DNA from: Archegozetes longisetosus
Lineage: Eukaryota > Arthropoda > Arachnida > Sarcoptiformes > Trhypochthoniidae
NCBI GenBank assembly: GCA_018873245.2
Contig: JAEMBT020000006.1
Coordinates: 13,610,387 to 13,674,386 of the forward strand
DNA: 64,000 nucleotides
Direction of reading: 5' to 3'
In this document: positions 1 to 8,809 of the stretch, piece after piece
Numbering within the stretch: the stretch's first letter is position 1
How the letters are laid out: every line of letters begins with the position of its first letter
The notes under the pieces: generated by a model
Database searches by the model: none
Told to the model about the DNA's origin: nothing
What the model saw: only the letters and a program-made list of their open reading frames with translations
Position numbers and translations under genes: made by a program

Positions 1-989
1 AAAATCGTTAGAGTTATACAGCGTTGCTCATCATCTATTACATAGTACTGAATATTAAATTAGTTTTGAATTGTTGTTGTAAGTGCTAAACGATGTTTTC
101 AAGATTAAAATTTTCATATTATTTGCTTTTACTTTTATGGTTAAATTTTGGAATTCTATTTGCCACATTGCGCTCCACTAAGATCTAGAGTAAAACAGTA
201 AAACTTAAAGTAAATAAAATTGATTATTGCTTCTATTTTATAATCGCTTAAGTCAGTTCAGATTGATTCAAATTCTTCTGAAATTGACAGTTTATAGATT
301 AGTCAAATAGCTTGAGTTCACTCAATTATTTCGGGTTAGTAATGATTGATTATGAAAATTTGCATTAAAAGAATGTAATGCTCACTTGTCAAGGAAAATC
401 ACATGAGTTTTCATGAAAAAGCCTTCAAAATTTTTCGAGTGATATAATAGTCATGAGTAGCACTAAGATTTTATCCAATAAAACTCTAATATTTAGCAAA
501 CAAGCAAAGCACGCATTCAAGTGAAAAGACTTAAAAAATATTTTCCCGCAAATTAAAGTTCGATCAGTCATTATAGAAGTCACATAAACTTTTGTTTCTT
601 TGGTTTCTCTAGAGTTTTAATATAAACCTCAAATTGAAAAGACTTTGGATTATGACTAATGTTTTGATAAAACTCTTTACGCATAATTTCTTATCAGAGA
701 ATAATTAGATATTGTTGATAATCCGAATTAGTTTTCTTCAGTTAAACAAATTAGATAAGGCTAAGAGTAATATTATTATTGGTATTGAAAGCTGGACTAA
801 TGTTTTGGATTAATGTTTGCCGTTTAACGCATCCGAAATGAAGAATAACTGAAACAATTTGTAAGAAAGACCTATAAGATTCGGTAAGTTGAATGAGTAA
901 CAGGAATGAGTGGCTAAATGTTGGTTTTTCTAAGATTTGTCCACAAATTATTCAAAAGTGACCTAGAACATAATGACTGCAGGTATCGT

Positions 990-990
<1 letters not shown>
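1..990. other. AT-rich intergenic stretch, nothing recognised
   Basis: No open frame of useful length, no inverted repeat with clear ends and no RNA gene was seen on either strand. The stretch ends at a (GA)n microsatellite. Confidence 0.5.

Positions 991-1033
<43 letters not shown>
991..1033. repeat. (GA)n microsatellite
   Basis: About 21 uninterrupted GA units. It is a homopurine tract; a homopyrimidine (TC)n tract lies about 2 kb away at 3080-3132, inside an inverted-repeat element. Confidence 0.95.
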
Positions 1034-1035
<2 letters not shown>

Positions 1036-1166
1036 GCTTTTAAGTACCCGATTTAATCTAAAACAATAGTTTTGGCAAACGAGTTGAGAAAAGTTTGTCA
1101 ATTTTTAGGTATAATGTAGAACTTATTTTTTCATTTAATTCATTTATTATAATTATATTAATAATT

Positions 1167-2123
1167 GGGTAAATCCGGGCTGATGGCTCTAAAGGGGTTT
1201 CCGACTCCCCACCTCCAAGTGTAATACATCATTGGATTCAGTTCGTCGAGGTGAACATTTTGATACCACACTTGACAACTTCTGGCCAACGAGACCTAAC
1301 CCCCTCGAAAATGGGTAAACCTGGCTTTACCAAGTTGTAATCCAAGCCAAACCTGATTTAAACTAAGGTATAATAGGTTAGGTCGCTTCATGAACTAACT
1401 TATTCTCCCTTTGTTTATATCAGGCTTATTTGGGTTACGACCCGAAAATCCAAGTTTGTCCATTACGAGGTACTAAACCAAACAATGATGGATATCTCGA
1501 GAACTACTTGTGATAATCGATCAAGTAATATATCAAAATACTTAGTTCTATGTCCTGAGTCCAATGATATATTACTTGGCGGTAGGGTGACCAAGTCAAA
1601 AACTGTTAAATGCGGGACAAACAAAATTGGCTCCCTTATAGAATTTTTAATCTGATTGAAGTTTGAAATAACAATTATTTGAAATATAAACTAAAGATTT
1701 GATTAAGAACTACAATTTATAATAGTCACACACACAATGTGAATGAAAACAAGGTATAAGATAAACTGATTAAAGCCCTTTTATCTAAAGACTTCCACAT
1801 GTTTTAAGATAAAAAACGTGTTGACAACAAAATTACATTCTTTGCATTAAACAAAAACACAGTGAAAATTTTTTAAGATAAATCTTAGAATTATGATCTT
1901 TTCCGTCCCGCAAAAGGTGCATACGGTATGCGGGACACAACTGTTAAATGCGGGACACTTGGTCACCCTACTTGGCGGGGTCAGCCACTCCCGTCAGGAG
2001 TTGTCCGGAAGTGGTTAAGTGTGGTATCAAAATGTTCAGCTTGACGAGCTGAATCCAGTGATATACCACACTTGGGAGTGGAGGGCCGAGAACCTCTTTA
2101 GACCCATTAGCCCGGATTCACCC
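1167..2123. mobile_element. Non-autonomous inverted-repeat element (about 0.57 kb without its nested insertion)
   Basis: Terminal inverted repeats of roughly 130 bp: the left arm (1167 to about 1310) reads inward GGGTAAATCCGGGCTGATGG, and the reverse complement of the right arm (about 1979-2123) gives GGGGTGAATCCGGGCTAATG, with similarity continuing through GATTCAG and TTTTGATACCACACTT. Arms are less AT-rich than the flanks. There is no coding sequence, so the element is non-autonomous. It is interrupted by a complete hAT-like element at 1583-1970. I could not define a target duplication for the outer element, so its family is unassigned. Confidence 0.75.
1583..1970. mobile_element. hAT-like MITE, 388 bp, with exact 8-bp target duplication
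   Basis: The ends are inverted copies: TAGGGTGACCAAGT at the left, ACTTGGTCACCCTA at the right. It is flanked on both sides by CTTGGCGG (1575-1582 and 1971-1978), an exact 8-bp duplication as made by hAT-superfamily transposases. Just inside the ends is a repeated AACTGTTAAATGCGGGAC motif, in direct orientation near both ends. There is no open frame, so it would need a transposase supplied in trans. It lies inside the older inverted-repeat element at 1167-2123. Confidence 0.9.
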
Positions 2124-2238
2124 CTTTTATCAATTGTTTTAGCAACTATTTTGATGAAAAAAATTGGTTAAATTAAAGTATTGTTTAAGAAAATAGTGGG
2201 AATGTTAGTCTCTCTTCCTATGGGTTTGGTGTAACAAC

Positions 2239-3075
2239 CACTTACGAGGGAGGGTATCGAAGTGTAAATATCAGAATTTGATAAAAAAAAATTTTACAAA
2301 CTAATTTCAATGTGCTGATTACGAATATCAAGTTTATTTTTGCGTCAAGTTAAAATTTAGCCTTGAAAATCACAACAAAAGTGGTAATTTATAAAGAAAT
2401 GTGTAAAGCAAAGAGGATTTATGCACCAGCTACAAGTAATAAAAATACCTTCTGAACACTGAAACAATCCTGGTAACAAGTTCGCTCATTTAAAGTAAAA
2501 CAGATATTATTTATATTCTCGGATTTAAGATTGAGATCAAATTAATTGTATCAATATTGATCAAGAGTTTTCTCTAAAAGAAAGATATATTATAAATTCT
2601 TATCTTTTCTATTAATTATATTTCTTTCAAAAAAGGTTTATTCAACTATTGCTTATGGTCTTTTTCATTATTTTTGAAATGAAGCCAACATTATTTTATC
2701 GTCTAATAATTAGATATTATATTTATTAATTAATAAGATGTTTAAAGTTCTTAACAAGCTCTTAATAAGTTCTTAAAAAAGTTCTAAAGTATTTTCAATT
2801 AAGGTTTAAACGATGCAGAAGTCAATGGACTTTCGAAATGTTATTTGAATTCTTGAAATTTCAATCATTCGGTTGAGAATAAGAAATCAATAAAAGAAAT
2901 CGGTTCTGAAATGAGATACCAATGAATTAATCTTTTGTTGACAAAAATGTTGTTTTTATTTGTTTTAATCCCAAAACTGTTTAAGAGTTGAGTCAATGCA
3001 ACAAAAGAGACCAAAAGTCAAATTATATTATCTAATATTAAGATAAACTTTTATTTTATTCATTATCATAAACAA

Positions 3076-3135
<60 letters not shown>

Positions 3136-3316
3136 CTCAATCTTTGATTACTATTAATATTGAGAACAATTACTACTAGGAAACTGTTCAAAAAGTACGT
3201 AAATTCCACTTTACGCAAAAATAAATTTTATATTCGTAATCAACGCCTTGAAATTAGCTTGTAAAAAAATTTCATCAAATTACGAGATTTACACTTCGAT
3301 ACCCTTCCTCGTTAGT
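2239..3316. mobile_element. Non-autonomous inverted-repeat element, about 1.08 kb
   Basis: Arms of about 115 bp match as inverted repeats. The left arm begins CACTTACGAGGGAGGGTATC and the right arm, reversed, begins CACTAACGAGGAAGGGTATC; both continue through GAAGTGTAAAT, CTAATTTCAA and GATTACGAATAT. The interior is AT-rich, without coding capacity, and includes a (TC)n microsatellite at 3080-3132. It abuts another inverted-repeat element at 3317-4080. No clean target duplication was seen, so the superfamily is unknown. Confidence 0.75.
3080..3132. repeat. (TC)n microsatellite
   Basis: About 26 uninterrupted TC units inside the element at 2239-3316. Confidence 0.95.
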
Positions 3317-4080
3317 GTTGCCGCAAAATAGCCAACGATTCTTATAAAATTGACATTATCAAATGTAGAAGTATGCAGTCAAATATGGTTATACACCGAT
3401 TGATAGAAATCCATTTTGTAGACATCCACTTTATAGACTTTCACATCATAGACATTCGATTGATAGACACATGATTAGAGAGACATTTTAAGCTATTCAA
3501 AATACTTCTTTAAATTTATTTACACATCTGAGACTTTTAAAATGATCGTATATTAATTAAACTGAAAGTCAAATGCATCGAATCTCATATCTACTAATCC
3601 GTTAATCTTATAATCTTATGATAATTAAGATATTTAGCATCCGCAAGATGCAAACCCATTCAACTATTTTTCAAGTGAATGAAAAGTGATTTTTAATTTG
3701 AGTCTACTTAGCTCAATATATTAATTTGTTATTTAATTAAAATACTTCTGCATATCTATTTTGAATTTTATTAATTGGTTAGAGTTTGTGTAGTCTATCC
3801 GTAAACTACGTCTGAATTAAGTTTCATTGAATTAAACAAAGGGAAAAAATGATCATTTTTCAAAATTAGATTCAATTAGATTGTTTAGAATCAACATCAA
3901 TAATCTCCTCAATAAACAGAATTTTCATCAGCGAATAATTAGTCTATGAAGTGAGATGTCTATAAAGTGGGTGTCTACAAAATGGATTTCTATCAATCGA
4001 TGTATAACCATATTTGACTTTATACTTCTACATTTGATAATGTCAATTTTTGAAGAATTGTTGGCTATTTTGCAGCAACT
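3317..4080. mobile_element. Non-autonomous inverted-repeat element with 15-bp internal periodicity, about 0.76 kb
   Basis: Arms of about 130 bp are close inverted copies: the left begins TTGCCGCAAAATAGCCAACG and the right, reversed, TTGCTGCAAAATAGCCAACA, continuing through ATTGACATTATCAAATGTAG. The inner part of the arm (about 3401-3470) has a 15-bp period built on TAGACAtCCA/TGATAGA units, about five copies. There is no coding sequence. It sits directly against the neighbouring element on the left, and the P450 exons begin about 270 bp to its right. Confidence 0.75.
3652..3712 (+). repeat. Dispersed direct repeat, copy 1 of 2
   Basis: About 61 bp running from AAACCCATTCAACTATTTTT to GAGTCTACTTAG. 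It reappears with few differences at 5305-5365, where it runs straight into a hAT-like end. This copy lies in the middle of the inverted-repeat element at 3317-4080, so copy 2 is probably a remnant of a second element of that family. Confidence 0.8.
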
Positions 4081-4350
4081 GTACTTATAAGAGTGCTGAC
4101 CTTTTATGCTTCATAGAAAATAGTCATACGACAAACAATTGAATTAAAGATTGTTTCGAGCAAACATATTGTAAGTCAAAATATCTTTATTCGTCAAATA
4201 CTAGTTTAATCTAAAGGTTATTTACATTCCAAATCTGTGATAGAATTTTATTTTAATCTATTATTAAAAGTTTCATTTAATTTTGCCTTTAGTTGGAGCC
4301 AATAGATGACGAAGTTGTGAGCTGGTTATAGTCGTTTCAATGTATAGAAA

Positions 4351-4724
4351 ATGATTTTAATTATAATTGCTCTAATATTTGCAATCATTTTATTGATTGT
4401 CTATAAACTAACTTTTTGGAGTCGTCAGGGAATACCAAATGACATCTCATTAGTTTTCAATAGAAATGCAGAACCATACCATTTGTCTGACATGAAGAGT
4501 CATCAAAAATATGGAAAAGTTGTTGGGTATTAGATAGTTGTCTATTATTACTTTGTATAAAAGATAGCGGAATAGATTTAATATTTTAATGATGTCATAT
4601 TAAATTATTATCATATTTGAATTGTAGGCTCTATGAAGGTCTAAGACCTTGTCTTTCTGTAACAGATCCTGATTTGGTTCGAAAAATATTGGTCACTGAA
4701 TTTCACAATTTCGCTAATCATCGG
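4351..4724 (+). CDS. Cytochrome P450, CYP3-clan-like, N-terminal two exons only
   Basis: P450s are haem monooxygenases anchored in the endoplasmic reticulum; CYP3-clan members commonly act on xenobiotics. Exon 1 (4351-4526) starts at an ATG and encodes a hydrophobic anchor (residues 2-20, rich in I/L) followed by the hinge and a YGKVVG motif. A 101-bp GT-AG intron follows, and exon 2 (4628-4724) continues in phase with LYEGLRPCLSVTDPDLV and FHNFANHR, which matches the region after the anchor in CYP3-clan proteins. The exon 2 donor is CGG|GTAACC. I found no later exon in the next 4 kb (no I-helix, ExxR or haem-Cys motif). The 91 residues shown are under a fifth of a normal P450 of about 500, so this is either a gene fragment or a gene with a very distant remainder. 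The family call is firm; function is doubtful. Confidence 0.7.
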
Positions 4725-5304
4725 GTAACCATATATTCTGTTTATATTGCTATTTAATTGCTTGTGATCGAACAGATGTAAGTTTAATATAAAACTTATT
4801 CTGAGTAGAAGATTTTATGCTTTGTTTTTAACCACATGTTATGATTAATTTGAAATAATGTGATTTTGATCTTTATTTGAATAGAAATTGGAGTTTTATA
4901 AGTTGAACCAGGTCGCAAATATGAAGAATCTTATGGTTAGAATAAGAGAGCGCTAAGATCTATATGCTTTTAACCATGTTAATAAAAATAAAGTCACTAA
5001 TTACATTTGATATGAGTAAAAGTTGGAATAAAAATTCGACTTAATTTCATCATGATATTCAATGATCACAGTAATTGATTTACAGCTTGTGAGAAAACTT
5101 ATACTCATGTTATTTGTTCACTATTTTTAAGAAGAGACAAAATTTAAAAGATTAAGAAATGAAACGCAATTAATTGGCTTGTTCATCATGTATCATATTG
5201 TTGAATAATAAATAAAACTGCAGTAGTACTTAGACATAATTTTACAGATTTGATTCAATAACTGCAGCTAAAAGTATGATAAGAAAACAGTGTTTTGTTT
5301 GATT
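4725..5304. other. AT-rich stretch after the P450 exons, nothing recognised
   Basis: This is where further P450 exons would be expected. All frames are quickly closed and no P450 motif was recognised. Confidence 0.5.
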
Positions 5305-5365
5305 AAACCCATTTAACTATTTTTCAAGTGAATGAAAAGTGTTTTTTATTTTGAGTCTACTTAGG
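5305..5365 (+). repeat. Dispersed direct repeat, copy 2 of 2
   Basis: It matches 3652-3712 over its whole length and stops exactly where the hAT-like terminus TTAGGGTGAC starts. The sequence that should follow (CTCAATATA in copy 1) is not found on the far side of that element. Confidence 0.75.
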
Positions 5366-5862
5366 GTGACTATCCGTCCCGTTTTTGACGGGACAGTACC
5401 GTCCTTTGAAAGATAAAAGATAGATATCCTGTCAGACTAAAAATTTGTTCCGTTTTTCAACCTTCATTTTGAAAAATGTGTTTAGAAACATATTTCTTAG
5501 AAATTCAAACATTGAATTTATTTTACAAATAATAAGGGTTTAAAAACCTAGTTTGGTGTTTTCAACACATGCGGTTTAAAAACAAAAGTTATTGAATTAA
5601 TATTTTCTGACTTAACTTATATATGATATAAATCAGTATTTTTTACTTTTGAATAACTTTTGAAAGATGCCACTTCTAACAAAATATACCTTTAAAATCA
5701 GCCAAGAATAATAATTTTCAATATTTTAATATTAGAAATTATTGTTTGACACCTAAATATTTGTAATGACTAATAAGAGCGACATTTTTCTTTTTAAAAT
5801 GTAAGGATCCCCCTTTGATATTTTTGTCCCGTCATGAGACAAGCCAGAGGTGGTCACCCTAA
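5361..5862. mobile_element. hAT-like non-autonomous element, about 500 bp
   Basis: The left end TTAGGGTGACTATCCGTCCC is inverted relative to the right end, whose reverse complement starts TTAGGGTGACCACC. The ends resemble the hAT-like element at 1583-1970 (TAGGGTGACC). Short inverted TCCCGT/ACGGGA pieces occur near both ends. There is no coding capacity. Flanks do not show an 8-bp duplication, so one side has probably been rearranged. Confidence 0.65.
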
Positions 5863-5867
5863 TGATA

Positions 5868-5917
5868 ATAACAACAATAACGAAATCATAATATGGTTTC
5901 GTCATTATTGTTGTTAT
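5868..5917. repeat. Near-perfect 50-bp palindrome
   Basis: The arm ATAACAACAATAACGAAATC pairs with its inverted copy ending ATTGTTGTTAT around a loop of a few bases. It sits immediately to the right of the hAT-like element at 5361-5862 and could fold as a hairpin in single-stranded DNA or RNA. Confidence 0.8.
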
Positions 5918-7376
5918 GTGTCTCTGTTTTTTAATTCGTGTCTAGTGTTGAAGACTTGTAACTTCAAAACTAAATTGTAAATTTTTATGTCTTAAACTTC
6001 CATCTCAAATATTCTACAAGATACAACAGTTTAAAGTCAAGAGTTTAACTTTAGTTAGAACTTTTCTGTTTCATTATAACACTTTTTACTTTTATTGATT
6101 CAAAAATAATTAAATTTGTATATTGCTTATAGCTAAAAATAATTTGCTTGCTATATTTTATAAATACAAGAATTGCTGTAATGTAACTCCCTTAGAAAAA
6201 TTCTAACATTTGACTAAGCTGTTGTAACTCAAAGAACATTTGAGACCATTTTATAAAAATTTAGAACACAATAACTTGAAGATTCTTTATTTTAAATGAC
6301 ACTTTATTCATAAAATCTATAATCTAGTTTTGGAATTATAGGTTCTCAAAACATTGGACACGATCTACAAACATTCTATATTTTGAGAGATCTTGAACAT
6401 TCGCGTTCTCGTGATTATGTTGAATGTTGGATTGATTGAGCTAAACAAATAATTCAAATACTAAATAGACTAATAGCTTTTCACCATCAGAAACTCTATA
6501 AGAATTAAAGCCAGTAAAAATAGACTAATATGAGATAGTACAGTATAATCCACAAAATTTTTAAGAAAGTTAAAGTTAAAGCCAAAATACTTATTCAATT
6601 CTCTAAATAAATCCTCATGTTTACACGAAATGTATAAAATTTTGATAAATTAATTTTCGAGAGAACATATCTACCTTTTATTTGATATATTGAAATTATT
6701 CGAAAATTTTGTAGTTTGTTTCATTTTTTGATTCAAACGTCAAATGCGTTAATCTCAAAACTTTTTTCATCATTTTTCTTGAGATAGAATTGTATAATTC
6801 CAGTACGACGAAATATAGATTTTCATAAAATAAAGTTCAATAGTTTACTTTGTAAACATAAATCAAACTATTTTATATGCTGAATGTGATATTCAACTGG
6901 ATTTATTGAGATCTGATTTTGATATTCATAAACTTAAATATTTGAATGACTTATGTTGAGCTTATAAGTTATGCCAGTTTCACGTGAAAAACCTTTAATT
7001 ATACAAAAGCTATCAAAATACATACCAAAAACTCAGTCTAAATTTTACAAAACTGTATTCTTTAGATATAACATCTGATTTTGAAATACAAGAATTTTGC
7101 ATCAAATTTTTGAAAAATTCAATAAAGCGATAGCGAAATCTGCCCAAAAAAGGAGACTAAACGAAAAAAGTAGTTAAAAACCGTGAGAATAGTGATTTAT
7201 TGAAGATTGTATAAAAAATATTGATAAAATAAATTATAAAATTTTTGTGTATTGAGAAGAAATTTTTATTTTCTTGGTTATATAAATAGTACTTATGCAA
7301 ATATAGTAAAATGTCTTTGATAAGGTTCAACAAGTCGATAGATCCGACTTTTTGAAAAATAGGATTCTATCAACGA
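5918..7376. other. AT-rich intergenic stretch, nothing recognised
   Basis: No coding frame, repeat with ends, or RNA gene was recognised on either strand. Confidence 0.45.
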
Positions 7377-7384
7377 GTAATTAG

Positions 7385-7640
7385 TAAAGCCGTAAAAGTT
7401 ATGTATTTATTCACAAATTATGTGTGAGGTATACGAGCATTTCGTTCCCTTTCCTGAATACTGTGATTATAAACTAAAGTTAGCAAAAACATATTTTGCG
7501 GACGAACCTACAATAATAACGCCAATCATTGATATGCTGAAACATCGATAGGCCGTAAAAGCATTAACATAATTAGGGGAGACAAACTTTAAGCTTCTGG
7601 TATAAAATATATGAATGAATACATACCTTTCACGGCTTTA
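7385..7640. mobile_element. hAT-like MITE, 256 bp, with exact 8-bp target duplication
   Basis: The left end TAAAGCCGTAAAAGTTATGT and the reversed right end TAAAGCCGTGAAAGGTATGT are inverted copies. Both flanks carry GTAATTAG (7377-7384 and 7641-7648), an exact 8-bp duplication typical of hAT insertion. There is no open frame. Confidence 0.9.
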
Positions 7641-7648
7641 GTAATTAG

Positions 7649-8809
7649 TTTAAAAAATATTTTACAATAAGCATTAATAATGAATCTCTGGTTACATTAC
7701 TACTGATTTCATTATTAACCACAAGGAAAGTTTCATATTAGTTAAGTCTTTTATGAATCTTAGTAGAGAAACAGAGACTAACGCTTATGTTCACTTTTTA
7801 CTGTAAGCTTCGCTTTTGAACTTATAGAGCATTATTGGACATTGATTTCGACTAAGTTTCGAAATAGTATGAAACAGAGTCATTATTTGATAGTTGACTT
7901 TAGTTCTTAAAAATGATTGCAATTCTAATGCATTCATGTATTTGAATCAACGGCTACTTTCGAGCTGATGTTAAGCATAAAGATTTAAATTCTAATCAAA
8001 ATTCATTTTTTTATTTGGCGAACAGTGATTCTACTGAAAGTATGTTAAAATTGATCGATATTTATTTTTGAAAATAGTATAAAATAAATAAAAATAAGAA
8101 TATTCGCATTATTAAAGTAAATTCAGATCATATTATAATAAAATGAAATTCATTTCTTGAGAAGCGGATACGATACGTTTGTGTTTTGCAATTTAAAACA
8201 GAAACAGTATTGTATTCACAAGACTTCAGATTTGTTGAAAAATTTCAGAATGAACTACATTTGAAAAGGGCTTTCGATCTAAGTTTTGAATCAAATAATG
8301 AATATTTAAAATGTGTGATTAAACTAAAACTGGTCATAACATAAGCTCATGTCATGTACTTCACTATAAGGCATTGATTGATCAGTTTCTATAGTTCTAT
8401 AGTTTTATACGTTTCATTTAGTTCTATAATACTATTTGAGTGTTCAAAAGTTGATTCAAATTTTAATTTGGATATCAGTCAATACCATCTGCATCTTACA
8501 AGTTGTATTAAGTGTCTTTCAAACTAAAAATTGTTCACCTATTGTTTACGAGATTTAGACATAACATGTCTAAATTATATTATGATTTGATTTGAAGGAG
8601 ATTATAAAAATATTAAAATTTTCTTAACGTAAAATTTATCATCTTATAAATAAACAAAAACGATATTTTATCTTGAAGTGGATCCCCAAAATTAGTTTTT
8701 AATTACCGAAGAGAACAGCGACTACTTTGCTGATAATTAAAGTACACGAACTGGAACCCACAGGTCATTCCGACAATAACATCACTCTTTAGGCGGTTCA
8801 ATCAGTAGA
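7649..8809. other. AT-rich intergenic stretch, nothing recognised
   Basis: No coding frame, element ends or RNA gene was recognised between the hAT-like MITE and the larger transposon. Confidence 0.45.

Noticed and set aside
4725-5300. Third P450 exon
   Set aside because: A few codons (for example VRIRER near 4940) look suggestive, but stops follow at once and no P450 motif is present.
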